Of a stretch of DNA of 64,000 bases, positions 1-7,517 are shown piece by piece. Numbering within the stretch: position 1 is the stretch's first letter; each line of letters starts with the position of its first letter. The notes below the pieces were generated by a model. That model was not told the origin of the DNA and ran no database searches. It worked only from the letters and a program-made list of their open reading frames with translations. The DNA is taken from assembly GCF_003052515.2 (NCBI RefSeq), contig NZ_QARE02000001.1:372001-436000 (forward strand). The letters are read 5' to 3'. Origin of the DNA: Pseudomonas sp. RIT409. Lineage in GTDB: Bacteria > Pseudomonadota > Gammaproteobacteria > Pseudomonadales > Pseudomonadaceae. The translations under genes were made by a program, and so were the position numbers.

Positions 1-431
1 ACATGGATGCACAGTTCAATGCTGCGTTTCCAGGCTTCGAATCCTACCTTCAACAAGCGGCAAACTCGGCAGAAGCTCCGATACGGAATCGTTATAAAGA
101 ATGGTCGGAGCAAGGCCGCGACAACGCCAAAACGGCAATGGAAGCGGCGAACCTCAACACCAGCACTTTCCAGTCGGAAGACGCCTTGCTCAATCGCATG
201 ATGGCACGCTCGCAAACCGCCGTAGGGCGGATGCAAGCTATTCAGGCGGGCAACGAAATAGCCTCGCAGAACGTGCAACAGCTCCAAAAGCTTCGCGATC
301 TGGTGGCCACGCAAATCAATATGCAGGGTAATTACATGGCTCAGCAAGGCGACCGAAAAGCCGCTAGCGAAGCAACCGAGCAGCAGTTTGAAGCGCGTGA
401 AAGTAAACGCGGCGGCGTGAAGGGGTATTGA
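1..431 (+). CDS. trbJ: P-type conjugative transfer protein TrbJ, 3' part
   Basis: This frame is open at the window edge and ends at a TGA at 429-431, so only the last ~142 codons are present. TrbJ is a periplasmic, coiled-coil-rich component of the P-type (trb) mating-pair system, related to VirB5. The visible part is helical and Gln/Ala-rich, with the family-like run 'GRMQAIQAGNEIASQNVQQL' before a charged tail ending RGGVKGY. The next gene starts 3 nt after the stop, and trbL follows, which supports the call. The C-terminal RGGVKGY is repeated at the end of the next protein. The identification rests on composition and neighbours and is fairly secure; the start is not in view. Confidence 0.75.
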   Translation, partial: MDAQFNAAFPGFESYLQQAANSAEAPIRNRYKEWSEQGRDNAKTAMEAANLNTSTFQSEDALLNRMMARSQTAVGRMQAIQAGNEIASQNVQQLQKLRDLVATQINMQGNYMAQQGDRKAASEATEQQFEARESKRGGVKGY

Positions 432-622
432 GGATGGTTATCTCGAAATGGTTCATGACCCTCATTTGTGCCGGGGCCGCAATGGTGGGCTCAGTTACCA
501 CTGTGGTCATTCACGGCGATACCGACTGCGCTGTGACGTTTGAGCAGCAGAGGAAGCAGCATGACGCAGATGCCTCTTTTGAGGAACGTCCTAACTCTCG
601 CGGCGGCGTTAAGGGGTACTGA
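408..622 (+). repeat. Direct repeat encoding RGGVKGY tails of two adjacent genes
   Basis: A 24-nt sequence at 408-431 recurs at 599-622 with two mismatches. Both copies encode the C-terminus RGGVKGY and a TGA stop, and both contain AAGGGG, placed as the Shine-Dalgarno of the following gene (starts at 434 and 625). The repeat therefore duplicates both a protein tail and a coupling ribosome-binding site. Confidence 0.85.
434..622 (+). CDS. Small TrbK-like membrane or exported protein
   Basis: A 62-residue protein lying between trbJ and trbL, where trb operons commonly carry the entry-exclusion gene trbK. The ATG at 434 is chosen over a TTG at 428 because it sits just after the AAGGGG/GAGG ribosome-binding sequence and does not overlap trbJ. 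The N-terminus (residues ~6-25, 'WFMTLICAGAAMVGSVTTVV') is a single hydrophobic segment, a signal or anchor. The rest is short and polar, with one Cys (GDTDCAV) and an RGGVKGY tail copied from TrbJ's end. There is no clear lipobox. Function (surface exclusion) is inferred from position only. Confidence 0.55.
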   Translation: MVISKWFMTLICAGAAMVGSVTTVVIHGDTDCAVTFEQQRKQHDADASFEERPNSRGGVKGY

Positions 623-624
623 TT

Positions 625-2190
625 ATGGAACGTCGCCTGCTGTTGTTTATTGCCCTAGCTAGCATGCTCTTGGCCGGAAATGCGGTGGCTGCAACAGACC
701 TGTCCCATGCCGACACCTGGGTTCAAGGCCTTCTAGATCTTGTTTTGCAGCAGTCTCACCAGTGGTCAGGAAAGCTGTACGACTGCGCGATAAGATTATT
801 TTGGCTGCTCGCCACCATCCAGTTCATCTGGACGTTTATGCCTCTTGTCATGAAACAAGCTGATTTGGGCGAGATAGTCGGAGAGCTGCTGCGCTTCATC
901 ATGGTGATCGGTTTCTTCCTGGCGGTAATGACCTACTCCGTGGAATGGTCGACAGCCATTGTTGACAGCTTCCGCGACGCGGCCGCATCGGCGAGCGGTC
1001 TTGGCCGAGCGTTAGAACCCGGCGATATGCTCGCGGTAGCCCTGGACTTCGGCCGCACTATGGTGAAAGGCATTTCAGTGTTCTCTCCGGGCAAAGGAGT
1101 TCTGATCGCAGTATGCGCGATACTGGTCTTGGCGTGCTTCGCCTTTATCGCAGCGTTTATGTTTGTGACGCTCGTAGAGGCCTACGTAATCATCAACGCG
1201 TCAGTGCTGTTCTACGGTTTTGGCGGCTCGCAATGGACACGTGATCTCGCAATTGCGCCCATGCGGTTCACCGTGGCAATCGGCGCGAAGTTGTTTGTCT
1301 TGACTTTGATCGTCGGGCTGATCGTACAGTCGGCCAAAGAATGGTTAGCTGCCTACACCAACGACGAAGCCTCATTGATGACAATGGTCGGTTTAGCCTT
1401 GGTGTGCTGCTACCTGACGAAGACGATTCCTGACCTAATCGGCGGCATGATTAGCGGCACATCAATGGGCGGCGGCTCGGCCATTGGTGGAATGGCAGTG
1501 GCTAGTGCTGCCGGGGCGGCAGCTGCTGCAGCCACTATCGCCACGGCTGGGGCTGCCGCTCCTGCAGCTGGTGCTCTCGGTACTTCCGGGACTGGCGTTG
1601 CCGCCGGTGCCAGTGGGGCTGGCGGCGGTCTGGCCACCTCGATCAACTCCAGCTTTGCCGGTGCGCCTGCGGCGACCGCCTCCAGCGGCAGCGCAACCCC
1701 TAGCATCGGTACAAGCACGGGTGGACAAGCAGCAGCCAAAGGAGCAGCGGCATCCGGTGCTCGAGTAGGTGGGAGCGCGGCCCCACAGCAAATAGCGAGC
1801 AGCGCTAAGCAGGCCACCGATCAGGCTGGAACAAACACCCAAGGCACCAATGACAAACACCAACCAGCGACACATCAAGGGAGCGTTGTCAGCTCCAGCA
1901 GCGCACTTTCCCAAGCAGCCAATGGCGGAGCGAAGGCACTCGGAGTGATGGCCTCAATAGCTGTGCCGGGTATGGAAAACGCGCACTCTTTTTCTCTTGG
2001 TGCCGGCTCTTCATCACCAGCTTCTGATGAGGCCAATATGACCGTTCCGCCCCAAAACGGAGATGCTGCAGAAGCAGAGTCCAACCTTATCCGTCCGGCC
2101 TCTGAAAGCAATTCCACCCCCGGCCAACTGACATCGCTAAATGTGCCAGGAATGGCCTCAAGCAACGACCAACCGGAGAAACAACCATGA
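625..2190 (+). CDS. trbL: P-type conjugative transfer protein TrbL (VirB6-like)
   Basis: This 521-residue polytopic inner-membrane protein is TrbL/VirB6-like, the channel-associated membrane component of the mating-pair apparatus. It starts with a signal-like segment (residues 1-22), then hydrophobic stretches near residues 52-80, 90-110, 160-205, 220-245 and 250-280. From about residue 280 to the end it is a low-complexity Ala/Gly/Ser/Thr tail, typical of TrbL C-termini but long here. The ATG at 625 follows the trbK-like stop by 2 nt, with AAGGGG as ribosome-binding site. Its stop overlaps the next gene as ATGA. Family assignment is strong. Confidence 0.88.
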   Translation: MERRLLLFIALASMLLAGNAVAATDLSHADTWVQGLLDLVLQQSHQWSGKLYDCAIRLFWLLATIQFIWTFMPLVMKQADLGEIVGELLRFIMVIGFFLAVMTYSVEWSTAIVDSFRDAAASASGLGRALEPGDMLAVALDFGRTMVKGISVFSPGKGVLIAVCAILVLACFAFIAAFMFVTLVEAYVIINASVLFYGFGGSQWTRDLAIAPMRFTVAIGAKLFVLTLIVGLIVQSAKEWLAAYTNDEASLMTMVGLALVCCYLTKTIPDLIGGMISGTSMGGGSAIGGMAVASAAGAAAAAATIATAGAAAPAAGALGTSGTGVAAGASGAGGGLATSINSSFAGAPAATASSGSATPSIGTSTGGQAAAKGAAASGARVGGSAAPQQIASSAKQATDQAGTNTQGTNDKHQPATHQGSVVSSSSALSQAANGGAKALGVMASIAVPGMENAHSFSLGAGSSSPASDEANMTVPPQNGDAAEAESNLIRPASESNSTPGQLTSLNVPGMASSNDQPEKQP

Positions 2191-2507
2191 TCGCAATTTT
2201 GAAGTTCGCAGCATTCGCAGTGTTCGCATCGGTCTCCGCAATCGGCATGTGGGCGCTTGGTCAGTGGCTACGCAAAAAAGGCTATGGGCCTCAGCTCGAT
2301 ACCCTGGATCGCCACTGGACTGCTTTGCAGCTTCGTTTAAGCCCACTTGCTATGTCGGCTTCCTATCGAATGTTTTGCGGAGCACAAGCCCTGAATCGTC
2401 TACCACTGCTGGGCAGCAGAAATAGCGCTGTGTTGAACCAGCAAGCTTTGGCAGCTATTCGAATTGCTCAGGAAGCCCAAAGAGGTAAGGATTCCGACAA
2501 TCACTGA
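2187..2507 (+). CDS. Small membrane protein ending the trb operon
   Basis: A 106-residue protein whose ATG overlaps the trbL stop (ATGA), indicating translational coupling. Residues ~4-24 form one hydrophobic segment ('ILKFAAFAVFASVSAIGMWA'), followed by a basic, polar cytoplasmic-looking region. I do not recognise the family. It is the last gene before a strong terminator at 2515, so it belongs to the conjugation operon and may assist TrbL or plug the operon end. No catalytic motif is visible. Confidence 0.65.
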   Translation: MIAILKFAAFAVFASVSAIGMWALGQWLRKKGYGPQLDTLDRHWTALQLRLSPLAMSASYRMFCGAQALNRLPLLGSRNSAVLNQQALAAIRIAQEAQRGKDSDNH

Positions 2508-2514
2508 TCACACA

Positions 2515-2545
2515 AAACCCCGCTTGAGTGCGGGGTTTCATTTTT
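2515..2545 (+). terminator. Terminator of the trb operon
   Basis: Nine-base stem AAACCCCGC (2515-2523) with GCGGGGTTT (2530-2538), loop TTGAGT, followed by CATTTTT. It lies 7 nt after the last trb-operon stop codon. Confidence 0.9.
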
Positions 2546-2596
2546 CAGACATCCCGACGTGAACGTGCTCCGAGCAAATGCGATTCACCACCATAC

Positions 2597-2782
2597 TAGT
2601 AATACGCACGGACTTGTCTCAGCGCGCCCTATCACACACGCTGCAATCCCCTAAACTGCCGTCGGACCTCAACACCACAGATACAGGACAGTCCTATGTA
2701 CCCCGACAGAGCAGATACTTACGGCACTCCAATCAAAAAGCGCACAGGCTTTGCCATTAGTAATACGGACGGACTTGTCTCA
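2597..2782 (+). repeat. Pair of 25-bp direct repeats between trb operon and rep
   Basis: A 25-bp sequence starting TAGTAATACG and ending GGACTTGTCTCA occurs at 2597-2621 and at 2758-2782 with a single C/G difference, 161 bp apart. The second copy overlaps the stop codon of the leftward rep gene. The interval between carries no gene. Such spaced repeats could be protein-binding sites, part of a transfer or replication origin, or footprints of a past rearrangement; the sequence alone does not decide. Confidence 0.8.
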
Positions 2783-4099
2783 CACATTTCCATCGACTGG
2801 TGGCTTACCAGCGCGATACCAAGTGGCGCGACTCATCCCAAGACCTTCCCAAGGCCGCTTACGACTTAGGGAATTGCCTTCATACGTATCACGGTCCAGC
2901 ACACCGTTGGCACGCCTTCTAGCTTCATGGCGCTTCCTGTCGCGCTCTCGTGCCATCCCCGTACCAATGATGGTCTTGAGGTGCTGCTGTTCGTCGACGG
3001 TGATCCTGAACAGGTTGATAAGGGTGTCGTTCTTGGGCGTATAAAGGGGAGCGAACTCCTTACCGCCAAAGGTAACTTTCTCCCCGGCCTCGTAGGCTTT
3101 AGCCTTGCTGAACAGCGTCATCAGCTCCTTGGAACGGCTGTTCCACTGCGGATCGAGTTCGCGGGCCAGCGCTGCCGCTTCGTGGTACATCTGCTTGCTG
3201 TTGGTCGCCCCGGACAGCAGCAGGAAGTTAAGCCGCCAGAACAGGTGCTGCATCCGGCTGCCCTCTCCGACGCCGCCGCGCAGCTCGGCCAGCTTGCGCA
3301 GGTCTTCGAGGCGATCCCAAGCAAGCTGTCGGCCTGAGAATCCTCGCAGGTTGTCGGCTTTGCCTCCCGGCACCAAAAGGAAAGGCTTTTTCTTGGTGCG
3401 GCTCTCGGCCTGTTCTTGCCGTTGCTGCTCGATAGTCCAGCGGGCCTCCGGCAGCAGTGTCTCGGCCAGATACTCGAAGTTGTAGCGGACCGGCTGGCCG
3501 TCATTGCCGCTTTGGACGTGAACCACACGACAGACTTCCCCACTCTTGCTGTTGACCGTCTCCACGGTGCGCAGCACGCGGCTCGCGTCCTTGGCCATGG
3601 GGTCGGCACCGACGTGTGCAAGGCGATCTACAAGGTAACGTTGGCAGGCGTTCCAGCGGGGTAAGGCTTGCCGAGGTAACGTACCCTCAAGCAGCCATTT
3701 TGCTTGTATGCCTCGGCCGCTGTAGATCAGTATCGAGGGCACGGGCAACCCCGCGTCGGCGCAAAGGAACAGCACGGAGGCGGCCAGCTCGTCGGGCTTT
3801 CGACTAGCCAAGGTGGGCACGCGGTAGGTATCGAGGTCAGCGAACAGAAGGCCCAGCCGCAACAGATTGACGACGCGCCGATTGGGCCGGATGAACTCAG
3901 CCTGCGAAATCCAAGTGTCAACGTTTTTGTCCAACACACCAAGCACTTTTGGCATGTCAGCCAAGCGGTGAGAGGACTGCCGCTTTCCACCACGAGAATC
4001 GACGAGCAGTGAGAAAAAACCGCTCCTAGTACTATCGTGATACATCTGCGCCTCGTCCCCGGGACTGAACAGCGCAAGCTGCGGGATAGCACCCCGCAC
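2780..4099 (-). CDS. AEP-primase-like replication protein of the element
   Basis: A 439-residue protein (GTG start at 4099) resembling archaeo-eukaryotic-primase/RepB'-type replication proteins of mobile elements. Supporting motifs are FADLDTY (about residue 87, acidic catalytic motif), 'YSGRGIQAKWLL' (the SGRG-x-Q/H nucleotide-binding motif) and 'DASRVLRTVETVNSKSG', matching the D-x-x-R-x-x-R element of this fold. The C-terminal ~120 residues are basic. It follows the AlpA-like gene by 3 bp and is probably co-transcribed with it. An alternative ATG at 4045 has a better Shine-Dalgarno (GAGG). The fold is likely and the exact role (element replication or priming after transfer) is inferred. 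Confidence 0.65.
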   Translation of the reverse strand: MRGAIPQLALFSPGDEAQMYHDSTRSGFFSLLVDSRGGKRQSSHRLADMPKVLGVLDKNVDTWISQAEFIRPNRRVVNLLRLGLLFADLDTYRVPTLASRKPDELAASVLFLCADAGLPVPSILIYSGRGIQAKWLLEGTLPRQALPRWNACQRYLVDRLAHVGADPMAKDASRVLRTVETVNSKSGEVCRVVHVQSGNDGQPVRYNFEYLAETLLPEARWTIEQQRQEQAESRTKKKPFLLVPGGKADNLRGFSGRQLAWDRLEDLRKLAELRGGVGEGSRMQHLFWRLNFLLLSGATNSKQMYHEAAALARELDPQWNSRSKELMTLFSKAKAYEAGEKVTFGGKEFAPLYTPKNDTLINLFRITVDEQQHLKTIIGTGMARERDRKRHEARRRANGVLDRDTYEGNSLSRKRPWEGLGMSRATWYRAGKPPVDGNV

Positions 4100-4102
4100 C
4101 GC

Positions 4103-4321
4103 TTAGACCGCCTTTCCCGGCCTACGCGCGGGGCCTGCCTCCTTGCATGTATCTATCCACTGTTCAACCTCAGCTAAATCCCAGACAACCTTGCGGCTAC
4201 TCAACGCAATTCGGCGCGGGAACTTCCCCTTCATTTCAAAGTTATAGATCGTGCGCTCACACAGCGGAATCATCGTCAGGAGCGTCTTTTTGTCGATGAG
4301 TTTTCTATTCGATGTATGCAT
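4103..4321 (-). CDS. AlpA-family excisionase/regulator
   Basis: A 72-residue winged-helix protein of the AlpA/CP4-57 type. It has 'LIDKKTLLTMIPLCERTIYN' for the helix-turn-helix, then 'GKFPRRIALSSRKVVWDLAEV', the usual wing with RRI and W-x-x-x-E-V-E-x-W (VEQWIDTC). Such proteins activate integrase genes or act as recombination directionality factors. It is the first gene of a leftward pair with the Rep-like gene and is divergent from the gene at 4404, with the triple GTGCCT repeat between them, a likely operator for it or for the divergent protein. Confidence 0.85.
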   Translation of the reverse strand: MHTSNRKLIDKKTLLTMIPLCERTIYNFEMKGKFPRRIALSSRKVVWDLAEVEQWIDTCKEAGPARRPGKAV

Positions 4322-4350
4322 TGCTAGGCCCTACCAGTCACTGCGAATGA

Positions 4351-4376
4351 GTGCCTGATCGTGCCTTTGGGTGCCT
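4351..4376. promoter_or_regulatory. Three GTGCCT repeats at exact 10-bp spacing
   Basis: GTGCCT occurs at 4351, 4361 and 4371, one helical turn apart, in the short divergent region between the AlpA-like gene (start 4321) and the gene at 4404. The spacing puts all copies on one DNA face, as in operators or iterons. GTGCC also occurs twice with 10-bp spacing beside the attachment site (9455, 9465). Confidence 0.75.
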
Positions 4377-4377
4377 A

Positions 4378-4432
4378 TTGCTTCGACGGAATGATTGGCT
4401 AAAATGGTTGACATGAAAAAACAATCAACCAT
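4378..4432 (+). promoter_or_regulatory. Promoter with inverted repeat over the start of the divergent gene
   Basis: TTGCTT (4378-4383) and TAAAAT (4400-4405), 16 bp apart, form a plausible promoter. ATGGTTGA (4404-4411) and TCAACCAT (4425-4432) are a perfect 8-bp inverted repeat with a 13-nt spacer that covers the start codons at 4404 and 4413. It could be an autoregulatory operator or an mRNA hairpin limiting translation. The promoter is inferred; the repeat is directly visible. Confidence 0.55.
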
Positions 4433-5354
4433 AGCCATTTGGGAAGGGTGTGACGTCACCGTTTCGGAGGCCATAGAACAGTTCGGTGACCGCTGGAGCG
4501 CCTACTCCACGGCCTCGAAACGCTATCCAATCGCAAGGCTGGTAGAGGAGCTAATCGACCCAGCCGTTGCGGCGTACGCCAAGAAGATTTCTGCGCGCTA
4601 CCAAGGGCATATACCTGGAGCCGGTACAGGCGTGGCGTTCAGTGCGATCATGAAACTGGTAGGGTTTCCCGCCATGATCCGCTTGCAGCAGCAACTGCTA
4701 CGTGCGTTTGTTTTGACCCACGACCAACAGTCGAAGAAAGATCGCTGCTTTATTGCGACGCTCGAGACGCTGATCGAATTGGTGACGGCATGTAAGCGCA
4801 AGAAACCGTCATCTGAAGATGTAGGCGGCTTAAACAACCAGCGCTTGAAAGGCTTTTGTAGGTTCTGTGGCAGTCAAGCCGAGCTAGCATCCTTCGTGAC
4901 TGGAGAGGGTCAGCGCGACCCCGACGAGCATCTACGCCTGAGCAACCTTTACTGCACAACGCATCGTCCAAAGACGCATGATGGCAGCTGGAATCCTGCG
5001 TATAGGCAAGCAAAAAGGGCCGTAGCGCAGTTTGACCTTGAACTGGCGAGATTGAGCAGACAATGCGCGATACGAGCGAAGCCTCAAGCCAAATCAGGTG
5101 ACGAGCTTGTCGATTCGTACTTCTTTCAGTACATGCTCAGCCTGACGGTTCAGGTGGCGGATGAGGCAGAGCTCAGAAATATCGCTCGCCTCATGGTCGA
5201 CACACGGTTTTCTGACCGAAAAAAGCAGATAGCTGTGCTCCAGAAACTCGGTTTCAACCAGTCAGAAATTGCGCGCAGGCTGCAGATCGAGCGCCAGGCA
5301 ATATCCAAAGCTCTCCGCTCAATTCCTGAGACCTTTCGACTCCCATCAGCATGA
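4404..5354 (+). CDS. Unrecognised zinc-finger/HTH element protein
   Basis: A 316-residue protein, not recognised as a named family. Two features are visible. A Cys-rich site in the middle reads CRFCGS and, about 36 residues later, YCTTH, which together could bind zinc. A C-terminal helix-turn-helix reads 'GFNQSEIARRLQIERQAISK'. The N-terminal third is helical. In-frame starts are TTG 4395, ATG 4404 and ATG 4413; none has a strong ribosome-binding site, and a promoter -10-like box overlaps them, so a leaderless message from 4413 is possible. The position opposite alpA/rep suggests a regulator or replication/partition helper of the element. Function unknown. Confidence 0.6.
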   Translation: MVDMKKQSTIAIWEGCDVTVSEAIEQFGDRWSAYSTASKRYPIARLVEELIDPAVAAYAKKISARYQGHIPGAGTGVAFSAIMKLVGFPAMIRLQQQLLRAFVLTHDQQSKKDRCFIATLETLIELVTACKRKKPSSEDVGGLNNQRLKGFCRFCGSQAELASFVTGEGQRDPDEHLRLSNLYCTTHRPKTHDGSWNPAYRQAKRAVAQFDLELARLSRQCAIRAKPQAKSGDELVDSYFFQYMLSLTVQVADEAELRNIARLMVDTRFSDRKKQIAVLQKLGFNQSEIARRLQIERQAISKALRSIPETFRLPSA

Positions 5355-5676
5355 AGGTGCCTGCGTGCGTCGTTATGCACATGACCAAACGCTTGGATTC
5401 GACGAGTCTTTCGCATAGCTAGGGGCGAAACAGCTCCCACGACTGACAGCAAACGGCCAGTCTCGTAAATCTGCCGCTTTTTTTGGGGCGCCTTCTGATA
5501 AACCGGGATGTCTACCGGAGCGGGGGGTAGTCAACTGACGGAGGCTGCCGACGAAACCGGGGCTCTCTCCACCCTGAGTGGCCATAATCTATCGATACAT
5601 CTCTCGAGCCGTAGCTTTTTTACGGCTGCGTCCAAAGCTGGTAAGCTCACTATATTAATCTGAAGGGGTTACCCCG
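5355..5676. other. 322-bp gap before the defence cassette
   Basis: No convincing gene. It contains a 7-bp inverted repeat, AGCCGTA (5607-5613) and TACGGCT (5621-5627), with a T-rich loop. A TATATT box lies at 5651-5656, plausible as a -10 for the ATPase gene although no good -35 is seen. The base composition shifts from G+C-rich to A+T-rich towards the right end. Confidence 0.5.
5662..5676 (+). promoter_or_regulatory. Shine-Dalgarno of the ATPase gene inside a small hairpin
   Basis: GAAGGGG (5662-5668) is an excellent ribosome-binding site for the ATG at 5677. Its GGGG can pair with CCCC (5672-5675) across a TTA loop, which would partly hide the site and hold expression low. Confidence 0.45.
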
Positions 5677-6795
5677 ATGCTACGCAAATTTTCAGTGAAA
5701 AACTTCCGAAACTTTACAGATTGGCTGTGTTTTGATCTTACTAGCCAGCAATACGAATTTAATGAAATTGCAGTTAGCAAAGGCATCGTAAGACATGCAA
5801 TGATTTATGGTCCTAATGGTGGAGGCAAGTCAAATCTTGGCCTCGCAATGGTGGACCCGGTTTTGCACTTGGTTGACTCTCCTAGTTACTTCCCTTCACT
5901 GAACAATAACTATCTCAATGGACGCTCAAGCGCTCAAATTGCTGAATTTATTTTTGAGTTCCGTATTGGCGATGCTGAGATTGTATATAAATACGGAAAG
6001 AAAGCTTGGGACAAGCTCGTCTATGAACACTTGACTATAAATGAAATTAACGTCCTTTATGTTGATCGCCGAAAATCAACGCTAGCAAGTATCGCACTAA
6101 ACGGAGCAGAAACTCTAAAGAATGATGTAGGTGACTCCTGGATTTCTCTACTTAAATATGTGAAAAGTAACGCCATACTGGATGACACAACCATAAATAA
6201 AACCTTCTTAGCACTGCTTGAATTTATTGAGGGAATGGTTTTCTTTAGATCATTAAATGCAACCAATAAAGGAGAGTATGTTGGCAAGGACATTGGTGTA
6301 AAGCAGTTATCGCAAAGCATCATTGAAAGCAACTCTATTGAGGATTTCGAGAGATTTCTTAACGATGCCGGTATAGAGTGCTCTTTAGTCGTAGATATCA
6401 ACCCAAATGCCAGCGGCAATAAGTCTATATACTTTAACTTTGGCGAAATAAAACTAGAATTTGGCACGGCAGCCTCCACAGGAACACTATCTCTTGGAAT
6501 ATTTTATTTTTGGTGGCTCCGCCTAAATAAAGGAGAAGTGAAATTTGCATATATCGATGAATTTGATGCTTTTTATCATCACGCGTTAGCTTCAACAATT
6601 GTTGAAAAGATCACTACGTCGCAAGCTCAAACCATAATGACCACTCATAACACTGGAGTTATGAGTAACGATCTTTTGCGGCCTGACTGCTACTTTGTGT
6701 TGGACAAAAAGATCTCACCACTCACCGCGTTGACAGACAAAGAACTTCGTAAGGCTCATAATCTAGAAAAAATTTATAAGGGACTTTCCAGTTGA
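5677..6795 (+). CDS. AAA/ABC-type ATPase, AbiLi/RloA-like defence component
   Basis: A 372-residue ATPase of the RecF/SMC-like ABC group found in anti-phage systems. The N-terminus 'LRKFSVKNFRNF' is the usual first strand. Walker A is GPNGGGKSN (residues 45-53), a signature-like STGTLSLG precedes Walker B 'FAYIDEFD' with Asp294/Glu295, and the switch histidine is in TTHN (322-325). This arrangement matches the ATPase partner in AbiL, RloAB and PARIS-like pairs. Its TGA overlaps the ATG of the next gene by one base (TGATG), so the two are coupled. The DNA is visibly A+T-rich compared with all neighbours, suggesting separate transfer into the island. Anti-phage function is inferred. Confidence 0.8.
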   Translation: MLRKFSVKNFRNFTDWLCFDLTSQQYEFNEIAVSKGIVRHAMIYGPNGGGKSNLGLAMVDPVLHLVDSPSYFPSLNNNYLNGRSSAQIAEFIFEFRIGDAEIVYKYGKKAWDKLVYEHLTINEINVLYVDRRKSTLASIALNGAETLKNDVGDSWISLLKYVKSNAILDDTTINKTFLALLEFIEGMVFFRSLNATNKGEYVGKDIGVKQLSQSIIESNSIEDFERFLNDAGIECSLVVDINPNASGNKSIYFNFGEIKLEFGTAASTGTLSLGIFYFWWLRLNKGEVKFAYIDEFDAFYHHALASTIVEKITTSQAQTIMTTHNTGVMSNDLLRPDCYFVLDKKISPLTALTDKELRKAHNLEKIYKGLSS

Positions 6796-7517
6796 TGGAG
6801 CGTACAGTATTTGTCTTCGAGGGAGAAAAAGCCGAAAGGAATTATTTTAAAAGTCTAGAGCGAGCCTTTTTCCCCGATGAAGAAGGCAGGCTATTGGTGA
6901 CTTTTCAGAATGATCTCTACGAACTCTATTCGCAAATTTCGGCCGATGAAGATCTAGATGTTTTTGAACTAATTAAAGAGCTGAACCCAATTGCCGGCAA
7001 AGACGAAGACCTAAAAAACCTAAGGCGCGATCAAGTTGGGCAAATTTATCTTTTCTTTGACCTCGAGCCAAATGACCAGAATTTTTCGGGCAGAATTCTA
7101 CTTGATATGCTGCGACGCTTCAATAATGAAACGGAGCATGGAAAACTATTTATAAGTTACCCCATGATTGAGGCGATCCGAGATATTAATGATATTGATG
7201 AATACTTAGAAAGAGTTATACACCTGTCTGACTGCCGGGGCGCAGTCTATAAAAAACTTTCTGCTCAGCGCGGAAACCACATTTACCAAGACGCGAAAAA
7301 AATTGATATACAAGGATGGCGATTCCTAATAGAGGCCAATCTTAGAAAAGCCAACTTGTTAATTTCCGGGAACAACAACCTGAACATCGTTAACAATCAG
7401 TCATCTATTGCAGAGGCACAACTAAACAATGGATCACTTCGAGATCCATTATCAGTACTAAGTGCTTTCCCTATTTTTCTCGCTGATTATTTTGGGCTTG
7501 ATGTTTTTAAGAAGTAG
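6795..7517 (+). CDS. RloB/AbiLii-like TOPRIM-type partner protein
   Basis: A 240-residue protein starting at the ATG overlapping the ATPase stop (an in-frame TTG lies 3 nt earlier). The N-terminus 'TVFVFEGEKAERNYFKSL' matches the first motif of RloB-like TOPRIM proteins (Glu9 in FEGEKxE). 'IYLFFDLEPND' supplies a D-x-E pair (Asp89, Glu91), the second metal-binding motif. 'SYPMIEAIRD' follows, where family members have a conserved P-x-x-E helix. In such systems the ATPase senses infection and the TOPRIM protein is the nuclease effector. Here that role is inferred. The A+T-rich bias is shared with its partner. Confidence 0.75.
   Translation: MERTVFVFEGEKAERNYFKSLERAFFPDEEGRLLVTFQNDLYELYSQISADEDLDVFELIKELNPIAGKDEDLKNLRRDQVGQIYLFFDLEPNDQNFSGRILLDMLRRFNNETEHGKLFISYPMIEAIRDINDIDEYLERVIHLSDCRGAVYKKLSAQRGNHIYQDAKKIDIQGWRFLIEANLRKANLLISGNNNLNIVNNQSSIAEAQLNNGSLRDPLSVLSAFPIFLADYFGLDVFKK

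Noticed and set aside
5677..7517. Assigning the ATPase/TOPRIM pair firmly to PARIS
   Set aside because: The FEGEKxE start of the second protein looks more RloB/AbiLii-like than AriB-like; without a profile search the subtype is left open.
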